From assembly GCA_945861845.1 (NCBI GenBank), contig CAMAWS010000286.1, positions 1 to 5,058 on the forward strand: DNA of 5,058 bases. Direction: 5' to 3'. The position numbers were made by a program, and so were the translations under genes. The notes under the pieces are model-generated. The model was given only the letters and a program-made list of their open reading frames with translations. It searched no databases and was not told the DNA's origin. Position 1 is the first letter of the stretch. Each line of letters starts with the position of its first letter. Below, piece by piece: positions 1 to 5,058 of the stretch. The stretch comes from Candidatus Sulfopaludibacter sp. SbA3. GTDB lineage: Bacteria > Acidobacteriota > Terriglobia > 20CM-2-55-15.

Positions 1-2157
1 CCTCAGCATCTGAGAATAGTTCGAGATCACGGCCAGTGGAGTGTTCACTTCGTGAGCCACTCCTGCCGCCAGAAGCCCGATCGAGGTCAGTTTCTCATTC
101 TGGATAAGCTGGTCTTCCAGTCGAACACGTCCGGTAATGTCGTCGATAATGATCAGCGTGCCGCGCGTCAAACCCGACTTGTCCACGAGCGAAGTAGCCG
201 AGAAATTGACCATCAGGCCGTTCCATTGCTGCTTGTAGAGATGTTTATGCTCGGAGAGGCGCTGCAAGAAATCCTTCGGAATCAACAGCTCCGTTCGTCT
301 GCGCAGTGCTGCGTTCCGGTGCAGGCCGGTTAGCCGTTCCAAGGCCCGGTTCCAGCCGACGATGCGGCCGTCCACGTCCTCTACGACAACCCCGACGTTG
401 ATCGACTCAATGATGTTCTCGCTGAAATCTTTCAGGCTCTGATACTCGCTCGCCTTCTGCTGTAGAGACTGGTAAAGCTGCGCGTTCTCCAGGGCAATAC
501 CCAGGTAGTCCGAGACAGTCTCGAGCAATTCAAGGTCTTCGCTGGTCAGGTAGTCGCCATTTTGAGTTCGTCCAAGACCGATGTATGCGATCACGCGATC
601 CTTCGCACGGCACGGAACGAAGTAATTCAAACCGTGCAGATCGGTCTCGAAAAAAGTATACGGACGGTCTATCGAAGACTTCAGGAATGAAAGGTCTGCA
701 TCGGCGGGGATTGTCAGACCCGTTGACCGTGCAGAGATGAATTGGGAAGGATCGAGCGGATTTTCGAGAAAAATGGCGGCGCGGTTCACCAGGAGAGCGC
801 GGCCCAACCGATCCACGATCCGATCCAGCAGGTTGTCAAGATGCACTTCTGAATTGAGCGTGCGTCCGAAGTCAATCAGCGTTTGCCGGACATCATAACG
901 ACCCCTATAGAAAAACTTGTCGAGCCACACCTGAAAGCGATCTTTGATGGGCGCAAAAAGAACCGCAGCCACGATCATCGCGATCACCCGGGCCACGACG
1001 CCAAGCGCCTCGAATCCCGAACCCAGCAACTCGCCCACCAGGACCACGAATGTGGCGTAGACACCGAGTATCGACGCGGTTGCCAGCGTATACGTAACTC
1101 CACGTTTGAAGATGATGTCGACATCCATCAACCGGTATCGGTGGATTGCGTACCCGAAGGAGATTGGTATTAGAACCAGCGGATAAATGGCAAACTCCAC
1201 CGAAATGTCAGCTGGAATACCGATCAGTCTCGGAACCGACTGCATCAGGAAGTATGGAAGTACAGCAAGAGCCGTTCCGCGGGTCACCCACTTCAGCTGC
1301 TGGCGCAATTCCGGAACCTGAACCGTTCGATAGGTATAGGCTAAAAGGCAGGCACTCAGGACAAAGTAAGACCCAAGATGGAAATCATTAAGGTTCTCAA
1401 GGAGGCTTCGAAGCACCAGCGGTGACGGAACAAAATCCAATATCCCGCCAATAAACCCAATCCAGGACAGGAACAGCGCCAAGGCCGGCGCATAGATTAA
1501 CGCCGTTACTCCAGGTTTGAGCTTGAGCCAGCTCTTTTCCATTGGAAACTTCAGGCAGAAATGGAGGAACAGCGGAGGAAGGGCCAGGTATGCGGCCAAA
1601 TTAACCCAATAAATCGTCCAGTCGAACGCATTGAACTTGCCGGTGTAATCGAAGACGTAGAAGACAAATGAAATCAGGCACACGTAGTAGAAGTGAAGCG
1701 CTTGTGGGGCACGCGAACGCCGGATCAGAACGAAGATCCCGACAAATAAATACAGCAACCCCATGATTTCCAAGGGACGCTGCCACGCCAGACGCTGCTC
1801 CGGCGGCGCAACCACCACAGTTGTCTCAAACCTTGCACCATTCCTCTCGACGCTGTATGTCGCTTTGGACCAAATGCCCAACTCGTAAAGGATTTGGGTC
1901 ACATGGCGATCATTTAGAATGGACCGGCCGTTGATTGCAGTAAGGAAATCACCTTTCTGAATACCTGCCCTCTCGGCAGGCCCATCCAGTACAACCATGC
2001 GAGCCTGGATTCCTTCCGGACCCTGAATCCATGACGCCCCATCATCCGGCGCGATCCACAGGCGCTTCTGCTCAACGTTCAGGCCGCCCAGAACAAGAAG
2101 GGCCACTGTCAGCAGTGCCGTACCGAGATATCTAAAGGTGAATATCTTTCGTCCCAT
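1..2157 (-). CDS. PDZ-domain membrane sensor histidine kinase (7TM-like region, GAF, PAS, HisKA); 3' end beyond window
   Basis: Reads open from ATG at 2157 to the window edge, 719 codons without a stop. Visible order: short basic N-terminus and TM helix (about residues 11-27); PDZ domain (about 48-117, with the GPAERAGIQKGD and AINGRS motifs typical of PDZ domains); a hydrophobic multi-pass region (about 129-404, roughly nine segments) ending in RYRLMDVDIIFKRGVTYTL, a signature of 7TM-type sensor kinases; GAF domain (about 421-563); short helical linker; PAS domain (about 578-685, core GRIVGWNRALERLTG); HisKA H-box AAGVAHEVNTPLAVISNY with phospho-acceptor His702. The HATPase_c domain must lie beyond position 1. 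One TM helix before the PDZ domain places it in the periplasm, with GAF, PAS and kinase domains in the cytoplasm. Expected role: autophosphorylation and phosphotransfer to a response regulator not seen here. The ATG is chosen because an in-frame stop lies a short way upstream (near 2210) and the basic-then-hydrophobic N-terminus fits; only a weak AGG precedes it. A TTG at 2183 is a less likely start. The ligand is unknown. Confidence 0.93.
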   Translation of the reverse strand, partial: MGRKIFTFRYLGTALLTVALLVLGGLNVEQKRLWIAPDDGASWIQGPEGIQARMVVLDGPAERAGIQKGDFLTAINGRSILNDRHVTQILYELGIWSKATYSVERNGARFETTVVVAPPEQRLAWQRPLEIMGLLYLFVGIFVLIRRSRAPQALHFYYVCLISFVFYVFDYTGKFNAFDWTIYWVNLAAYLALPPLFLHFCLKFPMEKSWLKLKPGVTALIYAPALALFLSWIGFIGGILDFVPSPLVLRSLLENLNDFHLGSYFVLSACLLAYTYRTVQVPELRQQLKWVTRGTALAVLPYFLMQSVPRLIGIPADISVEFAIYPLVLIPISFGYAIHRYRLMDVDIIFKRGVTYTLATASILGVYATFVVLVGELLGSGFEALGVVARVIAMIVAAVLFAPIKDRFQVWLDKFFYRGRYDVRQTLIDFGRTLNSEVHLDNLLDRIVDRLGRALLVNRAAIFLENPLDPSQFISARSTGLTIPADADLSFLKSSIDRPYTFFETDLHGLNYFVPCRAKDRVIAYIGLGRTQNGDYLTSEDLELLETVSDYLGIALENAQLYQSLQQKASEYQSLKDFSENIIESINVGVVVEDVDGRIVGWNRALERLTGLHRNAALRRRTELLIPKDFLQRLSEHKHLYKQQWNGLMVNFSATSLVDKSGLTRGTLIIIDDITGRVRLEDQLIQNEKLTSIGLLAAGVAHEVNTPLAVISNYSQMLR

Positions 2158-2172
2158 TGACCTGATGCGAAA

Positions 2173-2187
2173 GCGTTTCAAAAACGC
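2173..2187 (-). repeat. 6-bp inverted repeat with 3-nt loop in the kinase leader
   Basis: GCGTTT and AAACGC form a perfect inverted repeat separated by three bases, ending 15 nt before the kinase ATG. In RNA this would be a short hairpin next to a weak ribosome binding site (AGG at 2161-2163, three bases before the ATG). It could be an operator, a translational control hairpin, or chance; six base pairs is short. Confidence 0.3.
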
Positions 2188-2210
2188 GGAGTCAGAACTG
2201 ACTACCGTTC

Positions 2211-2227
2211 AGCAAACAGACTTCCAA
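2211..2227 (-). promoter_or_regulatory. Candidate sigma-54 (-24/-12) promoter for the kinase gene
   Basis: The minus strand reads TTGGAAGTCTGTTTGCT. This has the invariant GG and GC doublets exactly 10 bases apart, a TTGCT -12 element, and a -24 element (TGGAAG) that departs from the TGGCAC consensus at two positions. Transcription would start near 2200, giving a leader of about 43 nt before the ATG at 2157. NtrC-type regulators activate such promoters, and kinases with this H-box are often paired with them. A GG-N10-GC match is not rare by chance, so this is a candidate only. Confidence 0.35.
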
Positions 2228-2244
2228 AAAACCGTAAAGATTCC

Positions 2245-2256
2245 GCTAAGCTTAGC
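2245..2256. repeat. Perfect 12-bp palindrome upstream of the candidate promoter
   Basis: GCTAAGCTTAGC is its own reverse complement and is centred between 2250 and 2251. It ends about 18 bp upstream of the candidate -24 element, in non-coding sequence. It could be a half-turn operator for a dimeric regulator. The symmetry does not extend into the flanks. Confidence 0.3.
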
Positions 2257-2259
2257 CTT

Positions 2260-2276
2260 TTCAATGCTCAAGTGAA
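2260..2276. repeat. TTCAA-N7-GTGAA imperfect inverted repeat (second copy of AAGTGAA)
   Basis: On the plus strand TTCAA (2260-2264) and GTGAA (2272-2276) form an imperfect inverted repeat. The right half lies in the 7-mer AAGTGAA (2270-2276), which recurs at 2329-2335 within the other inverted repeat in this gap, 59 bp away. The pair may be related binding sites; the match is short and could be chance. Confidence 0.2.
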
Positions 2277-2314
2277 TATGATTTTGCGGATTAGCATACA
2301 AAAACACACACTGG

Positions 2315-2350
2315 CCGGATTTCACCCGAAGTGAACACACTCCATTCCGG
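2315..2350 (-). terminator. Possible hairpin terminator after the barrel gene
   Basis: Starting 14 nt after the barrel gene's stop codon, CCGGA (2350-2346) can pair with TCCGG (2319-2315). Nested inside is a second perfect stem, TTCAC/GTGAA (2335-2331 with 2325-2321), with a TTCGG loop. A run of five T follows at 2304-2300, but about 10 nt after the stem, so this is not a canonical intrinsic terminator. It may be a weak terminator, a 3'-end stabilising hairpin, or the inner repeat may be a protein-binding site. Confidence 0.25.
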
Positions 2351-2364
2351 ACCAGCCCATCCAC

Positions 2365-3987
2365 TTAGAACTTTATGTTGATACCGCCTTTGACGAGGCG
2401 GGGATACTGGGCAGCCTGCATCAGGTTGGGTCCGAAGGAGTGTTCGAATAGATTTCTGGCGTCGAGAATTGCCTGAATGGTGCCTGGGATCATCCGCAAC
2501 CCCGGCAAGTTCTGCGCAACAGTGAGGCTGAGCGTAGGGTCGTTGTATTCAAACAATTGCTGATAGGAGTCGATGCGAGATGCCGAAAACCCCGACGTCC
2601 AACGATAGATCGCGGTAATTTCGGTATTTGTTGTGTCGACGTCCGCCCTGAATCGCGCGGAAACGACCTGGAACTGCTTGCCGACCATCTGCTTTCGCAG
2701 GTCGTTGTGATCGGCTGAGGCTAGCTTGATCCCGATACCGCTCGACGACGTGTAGCCGATTCCAGTTTCAACATTCCGGAACCGTCGATTCATATGCACA
2801 CGGAATCCCTGCGCGGGACGGTTGCGCGTATCAAGAATCACGACGGCCTGCCGCTTATCGCCAGTACTCACGAAGAGCGCCTGCGTGTCCGTTCGATCAC
2901 GAAAAACGGCCGCAGAGACTTCCAGATTCTCGGTAACGACTCGCGATACCGCCACTTCTACGTGCGAATAACGCTCCATGGACGGAGGGACGTACAGTGT
3001 CCTGTCGAAGTATTCTTTCCCACGGATCGGATCGTCAACCATAGCCGGGGCTTGACTGGTTGCGCTCGCCGTGAACGTGGTTCTTGCCTCCGGAACCCAG
3101 GAAATCCCGAACTTCGGACGAAAATAGTTTCGGTCAGAAGCAGCATCCGCTCGACCGACCGCAGCCCCGTAGTTGAAGACGATGTGGTCCGACCACTGCA
3201 AGTCTTCGCCGTACTCCACCTGCACTTCCCTCAACAAACTTGCCTGCAGTGGATCGGCGAACAGGGCCCCCTGCCGAACCTTAACGCCAATGCGCGATCG
3301 ATGCCGGTCGGTCGGCGCGAATTGATACGTGGCCCCAAATCCCCGGGGTTCGGTCGGCGATTCGCTGTACTGGCCGTTCAATGTGAATTGCGACTTCGCA
3401 GCAAGTGGCATGGTTACGGAAAACTGCGAACCGACTCCGTCTTTCGCCCCGGAACTCGTCTCCACTGACTTGGAGTAGACCTGGAAATAGCCTGAATACT
3501 CGGGTGCGGGCGCATCATGAGGCTTTCCCGGCAACTGCGTTTCCGTCAACCGAAGCACGGGCTGCGTCGAACGCGAACTGCGGAGCGTCCAGGCTATGTC
3601 TTCCTTATCCCGTGACACAGCGCGCCGGACCACCTCAAGGGCATTCTGAAGGTTCACAGTCAATATTGCTGAACCACCTGCATTCAGCTGAACATCCTGC
3701 TTCATCGCCGGAAGGAAACGCGGCATTGAGATCCTAATGGAGTAGTTGCCGGGAAGAAGGTGGGGAATTTGAAAGGCTCCCGACTTGTCCGTGAATACCA
3801 TTCGCTCCGGAGAGTTCTGCATCGAACCCACGGCAATTACCAAAGCCCCAACAAGCGGAACTCCAGCGGAGTCTTTAACTCTTCCGCGAATGTCTCCCAG
3901 ATCGGCTGAACTAGCCGCGAACGGAAACAACAATAGGGCAATACTTGCGAAAGCCAGAACTCGAGCACTTCGTTGTACTCGTGTCAT
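2365..3987 (-). CDS. Exported CarboxypepD_reg-domain protein with predicted outer-membrane beta-barrel (TonB-receptor-like)
   Basis: This 540-residue protein starts with a clear signal peptide: basic MTRVQRSAR, hydrophobic core, and probable cleavage after Ala28 (AASSA-DLG). Residues 32-113 form a carboxypeptidase-regulatory-like beta-sandwich (GRVKDSAGVPLVGALV, then TDKSGAFQIPHLLPGNYSIRIS), the domain that precedes the plug in many TonB-dependent receptors. A linker (about 118-165) contains EDIAWTLRSSRSTQPVLRL. The rest (about 166-540) is rich in alternating polar/aromatic strands and ends in GGINIKF; a C-terminal Phe is typical of outer-membrane barrels inserted by the BAM machinery. I see no clear TonB plug domain or TonB box, and the barrel is shorter than that of usual TonB receptors, so transport is unproven. 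Its function is unknown; an outer-membrane location is inferred. The gene starts 31 nt after the GWxTD gene, so co-transcription is likely. ATG 3987 is preferred over an in-frame TTG at 4032, which would overlap the upstream gene and add a charged stretch before the signal peptide. Confidence 0.85.
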   Translation of the reverse strand: MTRVQRSARVLAFASIALLLFPFAASSADLGDIRGRVKDSAGVPLVGALVIAVGSMQNSPERMVFTDKSGAFQIPHLLPGNYSIRISMPRFLPAMKQDVQLNAGGSAILTVNLQNALEVVRRAVSRDKEDIAWTLRSSRSTQPVLRLTETQLPGKPHDAPAPEYSGYFQVYSKSVETSSGAKDGVGSQFSVTMPLAAKSQFTLNGQYSESPTEPRGFGATYQFAPTDRHRSRIGVKVRQGALFADPLQASLLREVQVEYGEDLQWSDHIVFNYGAAVGRADAASDRNYFRPKFGISWVPEARTTFTASATSQAPAMVDDPIRGKEYFDRTLYVPPSMERYSHVEVAVSRVVTENLEVSAAVFRDRTDTQALFVSTGDKRQAVVILDTRNRPAQGFRVHMNRRFRNVETGIGYTSSSGIGIKLASADHNDLRKQMVGKQFQVVSARFRADVDTTNTEITAIYRWTSGFSASRIDSYQQLFEYNDPTLSLTVAQNLPGLRMIPGTIQAILDARNLFEHSFGPNLMQAAQYPRLVKGGINIKF

Positions 3988-3996
3988 CGAGCGTTT

Positions 3997-4001
3997 CTCC
4001 C
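3997..4001 (-). promoter_or_regulatory. Shine-Dalgarno that fixes the barrel-gene start
   Basis: GGGAG lies 9 nt before the ATG at 3987, within the 31-nt gap after the GWxTD gene's stop codon. It supports that ATG over the upstream TTG at 4032. No promoter is evident in so short a gap, which fits an operon. Confidence 0.7.
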
Positions 4002-4018
4002 GTTTGACAGCCTCGTCG

Positions 4019-5058
4019 TCAGCGAACGGCAAACTTTTCGTTCGAGGTAATAATCTCCTTGCTGAGATTATCCGTGACCTTTACCTGCAGGGAATACTCT
4101 CCCGGCTCAAAATCAGCTAAAGGTAAACTCTTCGTCAAAGTCATTTGCTGCGCCGCGCTGGAAAGTTCCGTGGAATCTTCTGTGATCTTCCGCACTTCCT
4201 GTCCGTTGCGGGTAATGAGCATTTCGAGAGTTGCAGAAGGCTTATGCGACTGCTCATCGACTTTCAGGTTGTAAACCTGGAACCAGATCTTAAGATCTGC
4301 ATTCCGCCGGAACTCATCTTTGACATTCGGCCGAACCTTCATGCCACCCAAAATCCACGAGCCGGTTGCAACCTGCCGCGGAGGAAGGTCCTCAATAAGG
4401 TCGGCCAAAATCACCGAACTGATCGAGAGTTTTTCGTCCGGGTACCGGGGAACGGCAAGGCGCTGATTGATTGTACCGACGTTCCCACTATGGGTGTCCT
4501 TTACAACCAGATCGATCTTGTAGAGGCCGGGCCGGAGCGGAACGATCTTCTGATAAATTGAAGAATTCTCCAGAGTCGCCTTGAACAATGCCGTAGGCAC
4601 ATCCTGCGCGATCGTATCTTCAAACGTCTGCGCAACGCGGCCGTTGATTCCCGTAATGCGGCCGTAAACGTTCACAGTCGCCCTGTGAATACCTTCCTGT
4701 TCCTGGAATGCCAAGTCCTTGTTCTGGAGAAGAATCGTGACGGGCGTCAGGATCGTTTCATCGGTAACGCGAACGAAATCGGTCCGATAGTTGAACGGGA
4801 GAAGGTTGAACGAGAGATTTGTTGTAACGATGCTCTCGAGATCCTTGAACTTGATTGCGGGCGGCCTGAAAGCATCTGCCATTAACTGCAGCCGGTCGAA
4901 CTGATTCATCCGACCTGTTGCAAGACCATTGCCCAGCGTGGCCGAATCCCTGTTCAATCGCTCAGACTTATCGACGCCGTTGTACTGCTCGTATTCCGTC
5001 AGGCCGGCGCCCGGGACGTGAAGCAGGGCGTCTTTTTCGCTGGGATCGATGGTAAACC
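4019..5058 (-). CDS. GWxTD domain-containing protein, C-terminal part (5' end beyond window)
   Basis: The frame is open from the window edge (first full codon at 5056) to a TGA at 4021-4019, giving 345 residues. The opening residues, including DPSEKDALLHVPGAGLTEYEQ in positions 4-24, resemble the region just after the GWxTD domain in acidobacterial family members; the domain itself would lie outside the window. MNQFDRLQL and PPAIKFKDLE follow, then two beta-rich, Ig-like modules (about 95-205 and 245-345). Each closes with a similar edge: LRPGLYKIDLVVKD (174-187) and FEPGEYSLQVKVTD (316-329). The motif SSVILADLIEDLPP lies between them. No TM helix is visible in this part, so secretion or periplasmic location depends on the unseen N-terminus. 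The biochemical role of the GWxTD family is not established. An in-frame TTG at 4957 is not the real start, because family-like sequence continues upstream of it. The barrel gene follows 31 nt downstream. Confidence 0.82.
   Translation of the reverse strand, partial: FTIDPSEKDALLHVPGAGLTEYEQYNGVDKSERLNRDSATLGNGLATGRMNQFDRLQLMADAFRPPAIKFKDLESIVTTNLSFNLLPFNYRTDFVRVTDETILTPVTILLQNKDLAFQEQEGIHRATVNVYGRITGINGRVAQTFEDTIAQDVPTALFKATLENSSIYQKIVPLRPGLYKIDLVVKDTHSGNVGTINQRLAVPRYPDEKLSISSVILADLIEDLPPRQVATGSWILGGMKVRPNVKDEFRRNADLKIWFQVYNLKVDEQSHKPSATLEMLITRNGQEVRKITEDSTELSSAAQQMTLTKSLPLADFEPGEYSLQVKVTDNLSKEIITSNEKFAVR

Larger units (their letters stand above)
2158..2364. other. Non-coding gap between barrel gene and kinase gene
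   Basis: These 207 nt carry no credible reading frame. The gap is much wider than the 31-nt gap between the two upstream genes, so the kinase probably has its own promoter. It holds a post-stop hairpin (2315-2350), two TTCA/TGAA-type inverted repeats (2260-2276 and 2321-2335), a 12-bp palindrome (2245-2256), a candidate sigma-54 promoter (2211-2227) and a small inverted repeat near the kinase start (2173-2187). I saw no convincing sigma-70 promoter: TATGCT near 2292-2297 (minus strand) resembles a -10 box but lacks a matching -35 box. Confidence 0.8.

Noticed and set aside
883..1391. Two overlapping plus-strand open frames (96 and 81 codons)
   Set aside because: Both are antisense to the transmembrane region of the histidine kinase and have low-complexity, charged composition with no domain.
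2292..2297. TATGCT on the minus strand as a sigma-70 -10 box
   Set aside because: It matches the consensus at four of six positions, but nothing like TTGACA lies about 17 bp upstream.
2794..3468. 224-codon open frame on the plus strand
   Set aside because: It lies wholly antisense to the barrel gene, has an arginine-rich composition with no recognisable domain, and its opposite frame has a clear signal peptide, domain and operon context.
3988..4032. TTG at 4032 as start of the barrel gene
   Set aside because: It would overlap the upstream stop codon, put 15 charged residues ahead of a normal signal peptide, and ignore the good Shine-Dalgarno before ATG 3987.
4145..4561. 138-codon open frame on the plus strand
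   Set aside because: It is antisense to the GWxTD-family coding sequence and resembles no known protein; it is a shadow of the real gene.
4955..4957. TTG at 4957 as start of the GWxTD-family gene
   Set aside because: The frame stays open to the window edge, and the 33 upstream residues include family-like sequence (DPSEKDALL), so the gene begins outside the window.

Overview
The window carries three genes, all on the minus strand, so transcription reads from high to low coordinates: a GWxTD-family protein (C-terminal part only), a secreted carboxypeptidase-regulatory-domain protein with a predicted outer-membrane barrel, and a PDZ-domain sensor histidine kinase (kinase ATPase domain beyond the window). 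Moderate GC (by eye), the GWxTD-family C-terminal sequence, the CarboxypepD_reg/barrel protein and the kinase H-box HEVNTPLAVISNY together resemble soil Acidobacteriota, class Terriglobia. That taxonomic call rests on remembered family resemblance, not on a search.

Layout in the direction of transcription. (1) 5058-4019: last 345 residues of the GWxTD-type protein, open at the window edge. (2) After a 31-nt gap that holds a good Shine-Dalgarno, 3987-2365: a 540-residue exported protein with signal peptide, one beta-sandwich CarboxypepD_reg domain and a beta-rich C-terminus ending in Phe. The tight spacing implies one operon with (1). (3) 2364-2158: a 207-nt non-coding gap with a hairpin just after the stop codon, two related TTCA/TGAA inverted repeats, a perfect 12-bp palindrome, a candidate sigma-54 promoter (GG-N10-GC) and a small inverted repeat near the next start. 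(4) 2157-1: a membrane histidine kinase with one N-terminal TM helix, a PDZ domain, a multi-pass membrane region, GAF, PAS and HisKA; it runs off the window just after the phospho-acceptor His.

How the genes may work together is inference. Two envelope or secreted proteins of poorly known function lie directly upstream of a kinase whose PDZ domain should be in the periplasm, so the kinase could monitor envelope state or the products of the upstream genes. If its partner response regulator, probably encoded beyond position 1, is NtrC-like, the candidate sigma-54 promoter would fit an autoregulated circuit. No mobile element, CRISPR array, tRNA or rRNA is visible.
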